From Rhodobiaceae bacterium (GTDB lineage Bacteria > Pseudomonadota > Alphaproteobacteria > Rhizobiales > Tepidamorphaceae): a stretch of 64,000 nt of DNA. Made by a program: the position numbers and the translations under genes. Shown piece after piece: positions 10,244-17,451 of the stretch. The notes beneath the pieces were generated by a model. It was given only the letters and a program-made list of their open reading frames with translations, was not told the DNA's origin and searched no databases. Each line of letters opens with the position of its first letter. The stretch's first letter is position 1. The stretch is taken from positions 110,844 through 174,843 of the forward strand of contig JACKJP010000008.1 in NCBI GenBank assembly GCA_020637895.1, read 5' to 3'.

Positions 10244-10459
10244 TCAGGCGATGATGTCGGGTGTCAGCGAATCTTCCAGAAGCGAAATCCGGTCTTTCAG
10301 GGCCAGTTTCTTCTTCTTGAGCCGCTTGATCTGCAGCGTGTCGGGAACGGCTGTCGTTTCAAGTGCCCTGATGGCGCTGTCGAGGTCCCTGTGTTCTTCC
10401 CGAAGCCTTGCCAGCTCGGCCTGGATCGTATCGAAATCCGCCTCGGTCACGCTGTACAT
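10244..10459 (-). CDS. DUF465 / YdcH-family small coiled-coil protein
   Basis: This 71-residue protein consists of two predicted helices with the DUF465 signature (charged helix, then LQIKRLKKKKLALKDRI). The family is abundant in proteobacteria and has no settled function. It is divergent from a second DUF465 gene at 10640, with a 180-bp shared upstream region. Confidence 0.85.
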   Translation of the reverse strand: MYSVTEADFDTIQAELARLREEHRDLDSAIRALETTAVPDTLQIKRLKKKKLALKDRISLLEDSLTPDIIA

Positions 10460-10639
10460 CCCCTATGGCATTCAGGCCGCATCTTGTAGCCTGTTATCCC
10501 CCGCCCGGACAGTTCCGGAAGCCGGTGCGATTATCCGGTTGTCCACTATTTGTTGCAAGTGCGCAGCAGCTGTTCGACAGCGACAAACTCCTGTGTCATC
10601 ATTCCGTCATTCGCAAACGATGTGGATGAAGGAGGCTAC

Positions 10640-10819
10640 ATGTCTATCGCTACCCATCTGATCGAACTGGAATCTCGTCATCGTGTTCTGGATCGTTCGA
10701 TTGATGAAGAGATGTCCAGGCCATTCGTCGATACGCTGCGTGTTTCGGCGCTAAAAAAACAAAAACTTCACCTCAAGGAAGAAATCGAGCGTCTCAGGAC
10801 GCAAAATCAGCTTCACTGA
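10640..10819 (+). CDS. DUF465 / YdcH-family small protein (paralogue)
   Basis: This 59-residue protein shows the same layout as its divergent neighbour: an N-terminal charged helix and the C-terminal block LRVSALKKQKLHLKEEI. The ATG at 10640 follows a strong GGAGG at 10631-10635, which decides the start against a longer frame opening at 10550. Function unknown. Confidence 0.85.
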   Translation: MSIATHLIELESRHRVLDRSIDEEMSRPFVDTLRVSALKKQKLHLKEEIERLRTQNQLH

Positions 10820-10851
10820 ACGCCAGACGCGTCTTGCGCATGGCACTCGCC

Positions 10852-10995
10852 GGCGTCCGCTAGCCGCGTAGCGGCGGACGCCCGAGGAGGGTGGTGCTGT
10901 CCGGCGTACCCGTCGCCGGACCTGTTCCCGGCGCTTGTCCGAAAGTCTGATAAGGCCGTGCTTGCATCTTGATGCAGGGCAAGGACAGAGTCCTT
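10852..10995. other. Run of three hairpin-forming inverted repeats upstream of prpE
   Basis: The 241-bp gap before prpE has three perfect inverted repeats: 10852-10860 with 10874-10882 (9 bp), 10900-10906 with 10914-10920 (7 bp), and AAGGAC/GTCCTT near 10980-10995 (6 bp, three-base loop). None has a T-rich tail. They could be a structured leader of prpE or mRNA 3' structures of the DUF465 gene. Confidence 0.35.
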
Positions 10996-11060
10996 CGCCT
11001 CGCCGATAAAGCGTGCGAACCAACGCGCGCGGACGGCGCGGACAGTCAGGGAGGTAGAGC

Positions 11061-12965
11061 ATGGCCAGCCGCTATCAGCAGGTCTATCAGTCGTGGAAGA
11101 ACGATCCGGAAGGGTTCTGGGCCAATGCGGCTGAGGCGATCGACTGGATCAAGCCGTGGGACAAGGTCCTCGACCCCGATGCCGGGACCTACGGACGCTG
11201 GTTTACCGGTGCAACCTGCAATACGGCGGCCAACTGTCTGGACCGGCATGTCGCCGCAGGCAGGGCAGAGCAGGCGGCGCTGATCTATGACAGCCCGGTC
11301 ACGGGAACAAAGAAGTCCTACACCTATGCGGAGCTGACCGAAGAGGTCGCGCTACTGGCGCAGGTGATCGCCGATATGGGCGTTTCCAAAGGCGATCGCG
11401 TCATCATCTACATGCCGATGATCCCGGAAGCTGCGATGGCGATGCTGGCCTGCGCCCGCATCGGCGCCATACACTCCGTCGTCTTTGGCGGTTTCGCGGC
11501 TCACGAGCTTGCCACACGGATCGACGATGCGACGCCAAAGGCCATTCTCTCAGCCTCTTGCGGCATCGAGGGCAGCAAGGTCATTGCCTACAAGCCATTG
11601 CTCGACGCGGCGATCGATCAGGCGCGGCACAAAGTTGGATCGACGCTGATTCTCCAGCGCCCCATGGCCGAGGCATCCATGACCGCAGGACGCGACACGG
11701 ACTGGACCGAGGCGGTCGAAGCGGGACGAAAGGCCGGCCGGAAGGCAGACCCGGCCGAGGTCGCGGCGACCGATCCTCTCTATGTCCTCTATACATCCGG
11801 TACGACCGGCCAGCCCAAGGGTGTCGTTCGCGACAATGGCGGACACATGGTGGCGCTCAAATGGTCGATGGATGCAATCTACGGTATCAAGCCGGGCGAG
11901 GTGTTCTGGGCAGCTTCGGATGTCGGCTGGGTCGTCGGGCATTCATATATCGTCTATGCGCCATTGCTGCACGGCGCGACGACGGTTCTTTTCGAGGGAA
12001 AGCCGGTCGGCACCCCCGATGCCGGCACGTTCTGGCGGGTGATCGCCGATCACAAGGTCGCCGCGCTGTTCACCGCGCCGACCGCGTTCCGGGCGATCAA
12101 GAAAGAAGATCCGGACGGAAAGCTGATCGGCAAATACGATCTGTCATCGCTGCGCACGCTGTTTCTCGCCGGCGAGCGGGCCGACCCCGATACGATCCGC
12201 TGGGCGGAATCCATGCTTTCGGTGCCGGTCATCGATCACTGGTGGCAGACGGAAACCGGCTGGACCATCGCCGGCAATCCGGTGGGGCTTGGCCAGCTGC
12301 CCGTGAAATACGGCTCGCCAACGGTCGCCATGCCCGGCTACGACATTCAGGTTCTCGACGATGCCGGACACCCGGTCGAACGAGGCAAGCTCGGCAATAT
12401 CGTAGTGAAGCTGCCGTTGCCGCCATCATGCCTGCCAACGCTGTGGAAAGCCGATGAGCGCTTTCGCAACGCCTATCTCGACGAATTTCCAGGTTACTAC
12501 AAAACGGCCGATGCCGGCTTCGTCGACGAGGACGGTTATCTGTTCATCATGGCCCGCACCGACGACATCATCAATGTCGCAGGGCACCGGCTTTCGACGG
12601 GCGCGATGGAAGAAGTTCTCTCCGCGCACAAGGATGTCGCCGAATGCGCCGTCATCGGCGCGGCGGACAGCATGAAGGGTCAGATTCCCTGCGGTTTCGT
12701 CGTGCTGAAGGCCGGCGTGAACCGGCCGCACGATGACATCGAGAAGGAACTGATCCAGCTGGTGCGCCAGGAGATCGGTCCGGTTGCCGCATTCAAGACG
12801 GCGATCGTCGTCGACCGGCTGCCGAAAACGCGTTCAGGCAAGATCTTGCGCGGCACGATGCGGCAGATCGCCGACGGCGAGGAATACAAGATGCCCGCCA
12901 CGATCGACGATCCGGCAATTCTCGACGAGATCGGCGCTGCGCTCAAAGGCCGGCCCCGCGCCTGA
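11061..12965 (+). CDS. prpE: Propionate-CoA ligase (propionyl-CoA synthetase)
   Basis: This 634-residue member of the acyl-adenylate family activates propionate to propionyl-CoA with ATP. The AMP-binding motif YTSGTTGQPKG is at 244-254, and the C-terminal acetylation-sensitive lysine in TRSGK is K594. The wording ASDVGWVVGHSYIVYAPLL and the 630-residue length match PrpE rather than acetyl-CoA synthetase. The start has GGGAGG nine bases upstream. No methylcitrate or methylmalonyl pathway genes are nearby, so it works with genes elsewhere. Confidence 0.9.
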   Translation: MASRYQQVYQSWKNDPEGFWANAAEAIDWIKPWDKVLDPDAGTYGRWFTGATCNTAANCLDRHVAAGRAEQAALIYDSPVTGTKKSYTYAELTEEVALLAQVIADMGVSKGDRVIIYMPMIPEAAMAMLACARIGAIHSVVFGGFAAHELATRIDDATPKAILSASCGIEGSKVIAYKPLLDAAIDQARHKVGSTLILQRPMAEASMTAGRDTDWTEAVEAGRKAGRKADPAEVAATDPLYVLYTSGTTGQPKGVVRDNGGHMVALKWSMDAIYGIKPGEVFWAASDVGWVVGHSYIVYAPLLHGATTVLFEGKPVGTPDAGTFWRVIADHKVAALFTAPTAFRAIKKEDPDGKLIGKYDLSSLRTLFLAGERADPDTIRWAESMLSVPVIDHWWQTETGWTIAGNPVGLGQLPVKYGSPTVAMPGYDIQVLDDAGHPVERGKLGNIVVKLPLPPSCLPTLWKADERFRNAYLDEFPGYYKTADAGFVDEDGYLFIMARTDDIINVAGHRLSTGAMEEVLSAHKDVAECAVIGAADSMKGQIPCGFVVLKAGVNRPHDDIEKELIQLVRQEIGPVAAFKTAIVVDRLPKTRSGKILRGTMRQIADGEEYKMPATIDDPAILDEIGAALKGRPRA

Positions 12966-13050
12966 ACCCGCAACGTAAATTTCGTGCGTCGACCCTGAGA
13001 CTCTCGGGCCTTCCGGGCGTTAGAGTCCCCATGGACAGCCAACAGGGGAC

Positions 13051-13848
13051 ATGAACGGAATGCTTCTCAAGGACAGGGTCGCCATCGTAACGGGCGGCGC
13101 GCAGGGTATCGGGCGCGCCGTCGTGGAGCGCTTCTATTCGGAAGGCGCGAAGGTCGTCATTGCCGATATCGAGGACAAGGAAGGCGAAGAGCTTGAAAAG
13201 TCTCTCGGCGGCGAGGAACAGGCGCGCTTCGTCCACTGCGACGTTGCCGACAAGCTAGACATCAGAAACCTGGTGACGCAGACGGTCGGCGCGTTCGGAC
13301 GCATCGACATTCTCGTCAACAATGCCGGCATACTGCACGCCGCCCCGTTTCTGGAGCTTGAGGAAAAAGATTTCGACCGGGTGCTCGCGGTCAATCTGAA
13401 GGGTGCGTTTCTCACCGGCCAGGCTGTTGCCAAGCAGATGGTCAAGCAGGTCGAGGCCGGTGGAAATCCGGGCGCGATCATCAACATGAGCTCTGTCAAC
13501 GCCGTGCTCGCGATCGAGGATCAGGTCCCCTACACGGTTTCCAAGGGCGGCATGACCCAGCTGACCAAGGTCATGGCGCTGGCGCTCGCGAAATACGGGA
13601 TCAGGGTCAATGCCATTGGGCCCGGCAGCATTGCGACACGGATGCTTGCCGCCGTCGCGACCAATCCGGAAGCACGCCGCAAGGTTCTCTCGCGGACGCC
13701 GCTCGGACGCACCGGCGAGCCTGCCGATATTGCGGGAATTGCCGTTTTCCTGGCGGCCGACGATGCGGGCTACATCACCGCGCAGACGATCTACGCCGAT
13801 GGCGGACGCCTTGGCCTCAACTATACTGTGCCGGTGATCGAACCCTGA
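13051..13848 (+). CDS. SDR family oxidoreductase (glucose 1-dehydrogenase-like)
   Basis: This is a classical short-chain dehydrogenase/reductase of 265 residues. The cofactor motif TGGAQGIG is at 14-21, NNAG at 90-93, the catalytic Ser at about 147-148, Tyr161 and Lys165 (YxxxK). D37-D40 after the second strand suggests NAD(H) preference. The substrate cannot be read from sequence. It lies 85 bp after prpE on the same strand and converges with trcR; a 7-bp hairpin around 13856-13876 spans the shared 3' ends. Confidence 0.87.
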   Translation: MNGMLLKDRVAIVTGGAQGIGRAVVERFYSEGAKVVIADIEDKEGEELEKSLGGEEQARFVHCDVADKLDIRNLVTQTVGAFGRIDILVNNAGILHAAPFLELEEKDFDRVLAVNLKGAFLTGQAVAKQMVKQVEAGGNPGAIINMSSVNAVLAIEDQVPYTVSKGGMTQLTKVMALALAKYGIRVNAIGPGSIATRMLAAVATNPEARRKVLSRTPLGRTGEPADIAGIAVFLAADDAGYITAQTIYADGGRLGLNYTVPVIEP

Positions 13849-13863
13849 GAACCCGCGAAGACT

Positions 13864-14571
13864 CTAGCGGTCTTCGTCCTCGTCGTCCTTTTCGGTGGAA
13901 CCGGTGAAGCGCGCAAAGACGTTCTCCGCATCGACCGAAGGCTCGCGTGCCTCGCGTGAAGACGGAAGCGGCTCGAAGGGCGATTCCTGTGTTTCCGCCG
14001 TGGTGACTTCCGCGGGCAGGAGCGTGGGGCCCTCGGCTTCCATCGGGCGGGCGCGCGCGGCCTTCTTGACCTCCGCGTCCAGCTCAACCTGGCTGCACAG
14101 CCCGAGCGTCACCGGATCGGCGGGTGCCAGATTGGCGGCATTCCAGTGCGTGCGCTCGCGGATCTGCTGGATCGTCGACTTGGTGGTGCCGACGAGGCGC
14201 ATGATCTGCGCGTCCTTCAGTTCGGGATGATTGCGGACCAGCCAGAGAATGGCGTTGGGACGATCCTGACGGCGTGAAACCGGCGTGTAGCGCGGGCCCT
14301 TCTTGGCGCGCTGCGGGACGATGACCTTCGGCTTCGACAGTTCCAGCTTCTTCTTCGGATCGGCTTCGGCGGCGCTGATCGCCTCGCGCGACAGCTGACC
14401 AGTCTGAACCGGATCGAGACCCTTGATGCCCTGTGCCGACTCGCCATCGGCGATCGCCTTCACTTCCAGTTCGTGCAGCGTGCAGAAATCGGCAATCTGC
14501 TTGAAGGTGAGAGCGGTATTGTCGACCAGCCACACAGCGGTCGCCTTGGGCATCAAAAGCGTATCAGACAT
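13864..14571 (-). CDS. trcR: Cell-cycle transcriptional regulator TrcR (DUF1013)
   Basis: This 235-residue protein matches the DUF1013 family, conserved across alphaproteobacteria and described as the transcriptional regulator TrcR. The N-terminal half contains a helix-turn-helix-like stretch (ALTFKQIADFCTLHELEVKA). A second one follows the conserved RRQDRPNAILWLVRNHPELKDAQI region (quoted here in parts: RPNAILWLV, HPELKDAQI). The last 40 residues are acidic and disordered. The ATG at 14571 has GGAG upstream and excludes a 20-residue longer frame. Confidence 0.85.
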   Translation of the reverse strand: MSDTLLMPKATAVWLVDNTALTFKQIADFCTLHELEVKAIADGESAQGIKGLDPVQTGQLSREAISAAEADPKKKLELSKPKVIVPQRAKKGPRYTPVSRRQDRPNAILWLVRNHPELKDAQIMRLVGTTKSTIQQIRERTHWNAANLAPADPVTLGLCSQVELDAEVKKAARARPMEAEGPTLLPAEVTTAETQESPFEPLPSSREAREPSVDAENVFARFTGSTEKDDEDEDR

Positions 14572-14697
14572 GATTTTCTCCGTTCGTGCCCGCCTTGTCA
14601 CCGGCGGGCCCCGGTCAGCGAGTTGGTGCATGAACTGGGATTGGCACCGTGTTTACCCGAACCCGTGACGTGATGCAAACGACATCGGCGGCGCAGT

Positions 14698-15699
14698 TCA
14701 GGCGACCTTGAGGACGATCTTGCCGACATGGGCGGAGCTTTCCATGAGCGCGTGGGCACCTGCCGCCTCCACCAGCGGAAAGGTGGAATCGATCAGTACC
14801 TTGACCTCGCCCTTCTCGATGAGCGGCCAGACCTGCGCCTGCAGTTCCTGCGCGATCTGCGCCTTGAAGGCGACGTCACGGGCGCGCAGCGTCGAACCGG
14901 TATGGGTCAGCCGCTTCATCATGATGCGGCGCAGGTCCACGGTCGCCTCGCCACCGAGGAGCGTTGCAATCTGGACGATACGCCCGTCGGTTGCCGCGAC
15001 CTGATAATTCCGTTCAGCGTAGCTGCCGCCGACCATATCGAGAATCACGTCGATACCCTTGCGGCCAGTCGCCGCCTTGAGGACGGCGACGAAATCCTCG
15101 TCGCGGTAATTCACGGCGCGCTCAGCGCCGAGCTCGGTGCAGGCTGCGCATTTCTCGGCGCTGCCGGCGGTCGCAAAGACGCGGGCGCCGAAAGCGCGCG
15201 CAAGCTGGATGGCGGTGACGCCGATGCCGCTGGTGCCGCCGTGGACCAGGAAAGATTCACCGGGTTGCAGGCGGGCACGCTGGAACACGTTGTGCCACAC
15301 GGTAAAGAACGTCTCGGGCAGCGCGGCGGCTTGCGTCATGGAAAGCCCGCCGGGCACGGGAAGCGCGTTGGTTTCGTCAACGGTGCAATATTCGGCGTAG
15401 CCGCCGCCGGGCAGGAGGGCGCAGACGCGGTCGCCTACGGCAAACCGGCTTGTACCCGAACCGAGCGCTGCGACGGTTCCGGCCACTTCAAGGCCGGGGA
15501 GATCGCTGGCGCCGGCAGGGGCTGGGTAGTTGCCCTCGCGCTGGAATACATCAGGCCGGTTAACCCCGGCCGCTTCTACGCGGATCAGCAGTTCGCCGCC
15601 GCCTGGCACCGGAACCGGACGCTGCTCGGGTTTCAGCACCTCAGGGGCGCCCGGACGGGTGATGGCGACGGCGGTCATCGTCGTTGGGATCGGCGTCAC
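14698..15699 (-). CDS. NAD(P)H-quinone oxidoreductase, zeta-crystallin type
   Basis: This 333-residue medium-chain dehydrogenase/reductase has the GroES-like N-terminal domain and a nucleotide-binding motif in HGGTSGIGVTAIQLA. It lacks the zinc ligands of alcohol dehydrogenases, as quinone reductases do. I place the start at GTG 15699, because AAAGGAG lies six bases upstream; an ATG seven codons later (15678) has no such site. It is divergent from the DUF1192 gene, with 120 bp between. Confidence 0.88.
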   Translation of the reverse strand: MTPIPTTMTAVAITRPGAPEVLKPEQRPVPVPGGGELLIRVEAAGVNRPDVFQREGNYPAPAGASDLPGLEVAGTVAALGSGTSRFAVGDRVCALLPGGGYAEYCTVDETNALPVPGGLSMTQAAALPETFFTVWHNVFQRARLQPGESFLVHGGTSGIGVTAIQLARAFGARVFATAGSAEKCAACTELGAERAVNYRDEDFVAVLKAATGRKGIDVILDMVGGSYAERNYQVAATDGRIVQIATLLGGEATVDLRRIMMKRLTHTGSTLRARDVAFKAQIAQELQAQVWPLIEKGEVKVLIDSTFPLVEAAGAHALMESSAHVGKIVLKVA

Positions 15700-15819
15700 G
15701 GCTGGCTCCTTTGTTTGGTGAATATCCACAGCACTAACGGATCGGGCGAGAGCGGACAATCGCGTGACTGTTTGATAGCCTCGCCCGCGACAAAGGTGAA
15801 CGATTGCGGGAGGAAGCCA

Positions 15820-16008
15820 GTGTTCGATGATGAACCCAGAGTTAAGAAGCCGTCGGTCCATGAGGTGGGAAGCGATCTGTCCGCACTCTCGATCGAGGAA
15901 CTTGCCGAGCGCGTTGAACTGCTGCGCGGCGAGATCGAAAGGCTTCAGAAAGCCAAGGCTGACAAGGAGAAGAACCGCGACGCGGCCTCGGCGCTTTTCA
16001 AGAGCTGA
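15820..16008 (+). CDS. DUF1192 family protein
   Basis: This 62-residue protein carries the DUF1192 core LSIEELAERVELLRGEIERL, predicted to form one coiled-coil helix, followed by a Lys-rich tail. The GTG start at 15820 is preceded by GGGAGGA at ideal spacing, which fixes a gene hidden inside a longer open frame. The family is Rhizobiales/Rhodobacterales-specific and of unknown function. It lies upstream of the small-RNA candidate. Confidence 0.82.
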   Translation: MFDDEPRVKKPSVHEVGSDLSALSIEELAERVELLRGEIERLQKAKADKEKNRDAASALFKS

Positions 16009-16083
16009 AGGCGCTACCCCCGGCGGCATGATCAACAGAGTCTTTCCGGGATTGGTTGATATTTTGTCGGATTTTTTAACCTG

Positions 16084-16098
16084 TTAACTGCGCCTTAA
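16084..16098 (+). promoter_or_regulatory. Exact CtrA-type site (TTAA-N7-TTAA) before the small-RNA candidate
   Basis: TTAA half-sites at 16084-16087 and 16095-16098 are separated by exactly seven bases; a further TTAA at 16076-16079 precedes them. A TTTATC element at 16108-16113 would be a -10 box, putting the corresponding -35 position (16085-16090) inside the site, the usual arrangement for CtrA-controlled promoters. Binding is inferred from motif and spacing. Confidence 0.5.
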
Positions 16099-16119
16099 GC
16101 TTTCGCGTTTATCAATGAG

Positions 16120-16218
16120 GCTATCCAGTCTTCTGGATGACGAGTGGCTCCTGTCCACTCTGTTTGACGCCTCCCTGTTAACTCTCAGAGCCGCTTCTTC
16201 AGCGGCTCTTTTCTTTTC
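16120..16218 (+). ncRNA. Candidate trans-acting small RNA, three stem-loops with anti-Shine-Dalgarno loops
   Basis: The 375-bp gap between DUF1192 and DUF1465 has no ORF but folds into three perfect hairpins. They are 16123-16128/16133-16138 (6 bp, loop TCTT), 16142-16147/16155-16160 (6 bp, loop CTCCTGT), and the terminator stem 16187-16195/16201-16209. The second loop (CTCCTG) and the single-stranded stretch before the terminator (GCCTCCCTG, near 16168-16176) are CU-rich and complementary to ribosome binding sites. This is the layout of rhizobial regulatory RNAs such as AbcR (alpha-r15) and MmgR (alpha-r8). The family cannot be assigned by eye. The 5' end is inferred from the -10-like element. 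Confidence 0.6.
16187..16218 (+). terminator. Rho-independent terminator of the small-RNA candidate
   Basis: A perfect 9-bp stem (16187-16195 with 16201-16209) around the loop TCTTC is followed by TTTCTTTTCC. No coding gene ends here: DUF1192 stops 178 bp earlier, so the terminator points to an independent short transcript. Confidence 0.85.
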
Positions 16219-16383
16219 CTCTCCCATTCGCGGCTGTGCGTGTTAGGTTTGGCGGGCTCGAAAGAGCGCGCAGCGGGACGGCTGGCACAAAATTTGTTTC
16301 GTCATTGTTGAACCACACGGGTCGGTGTCGATTTGGCACCAGCTTGTGTCACGATGATGCAGTGAGTGGGATAGGCGTTCGGG

Positions 16384-16914
16384 ATGACCATTGAACATAA
16401 GGGCGAAATGGGGGGCACACCCGTTTCGATCGGCGAGAGGCTCGTCACCAGAGAAGGCTTCATGCCTCTTTTTCGCGAAGGCATGGGTCTGCTCGAGGAG
16501 ACCGCCGACTATCTCGACGGACCTGGTCGCGAGGACTCACGTTCGCTCGGCCGGCTTGCAAGTCTCGCCTACGCCACCGAAAGTATGAAGCTAACCACAC
16601 GGCTGATGCAGATTGCCTCGTGGCTGCTGCTGCAGCGCGCCATCAACGACGGCGAGATTTCGGCCGAGCAGGGCGACCTGGAGAAGCGGAAGATCAAGCT
16701 TTCTTCCGTCACAGACGAAGGGGCAACCGCCTATCACGAACTGCCTGGCACGCTTCGCGACCTGATTTCACGGAGCCACCGCATTCAGGACCGCGTGCGC
16801 CATCTTGATGAGCTTACCCGACGTGGCGGTGCGCCGCGCATGCGCAAGCCGTCCGGCAATCCGGTCGAGGATCAGATTTCGGCATTGCGGTCCGCGCTCA
16901 TGGAACAGCGCTAG
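16384..16914 (+). CDS. DUF1465 family protein
   Basis: This 176-residue, mainly helical cytoplasmic protein matches the alphaproteobacterial DUF1465 family. It is recognisable by the central stretch ESMKLTTRLMQIASWLLLQRA (shown in part: LTTRLMQIASWLLLQRA) and the C-terminal RSHRIQDRVRHLD. Its function is not established. The ATG at 16384 is kept because the next Met (residue 9) leaves no better site. The promoter would lie in 16219-16383, after the small-RNA terminator. It ends at a bidirectional terminator shared with rpmE. Confidence 0.82.
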   Translation: MTIEHKGEMGGTPVSIGERLVTREGFMPLFREGMGLLEETADYLDGPGREDSRSLGRLASLAYATESMKLTTRLMQIASWLLLQRAINDGEISAEQGDLEKRKIKLSSVTDEGATAYHELPGTLRDLISRSHRIQDRVRHLDELTRRGGAPRMRKPSGNPVEDQISALRSALMEQR

Positions 16915-16930
16915 GACAAGATCCCAAAAG

Positions 16931-16960
16931 AAAAACCCCGCCGAAATGGCGGGGTTCTTG
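16931..16960. terminator. Bidirectional terminator between DUF1465 and rpmE
   Basis: A 9-bp stem (16934-16942 with 16948-16956) with loop GAAAT is flanked by an A-run on the left and TTCTTGTTT on the right. It can therefore end transcripts from both converging genes. Confidence 0.85.
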
Positions 16961-16994
16961 TTTACGCCGCCGCCAATGCGGCACGCATCGCACC

Positions 16995-17216
16995 TTACTT
17001 GTTGAGGAAGGCGTATTTCTTCTGGAACCGGCTGACACGACCGCCACGGTCGATCAGGTGCTGGCTGCCGCCCGTCCATGCCGGATGGGTGGTCGGATCG
17101 ATGTCCAGCTGCAGGACCGCGCCTTCTTCACCATAGGTGGAGCGCGTCGTGTATTCGGTGCCGTCCGTCATCACGACCTTGATCGTGTGATAATCGGGAT
17201 GGGTATCTTTCTTCAT
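16995..17216 (-). CDS. rpmE: 50S ribosomal protein L31
   Basis: This 73-residue L31 begins [19 protein letters not shown] and has the conserved THPAWTGG stretch. It lacks the CxxC zinc ligands of the C+ form, so it is the zinc-independent type. The ATG at 17216 is chosen because upstream residues in the open frame are unlike L31. Monocistronic, with the divergent ABC exporter 235 bp away. Confidence 0.96.
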   Translation of the reverse strand: MKKDTHPDYHTIKVVMTDGTEYTTRSTYGEEGAVLQLDIDPTTHPAWTGGSQHLIDRGGRVSRFQKKYAFLNK

Positions 17217-17451
17217 CGTCGAATTCCTCGTGCGTTTCGGCCGCCCGCCCGGGGCTGCCGGCATGCCGGTCGTGTGTCGGATTAAAAGCCGGCGGTGCTA
17301 TAGCCTGAAAGACGGGGCGGGGCAAGTGCGAGAGCGCCCTGTCCTCAGGCGCTTCGATCCGTCACAGGCGACAAGGGTTGCCACGGACACGATGGCTTGG
17401 CCATATGCGCGGATTGTCGATACCTTCCCGTAGAGGAAACCGCACGACACG

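Noticed and set aside
13856..13876. Bidirectional terminator between the SDR gene and trcR
   Set aside because: The 7-bp stem overlaps the trcR stop codon and has no A/T tails, so it is not listed as a terminator.
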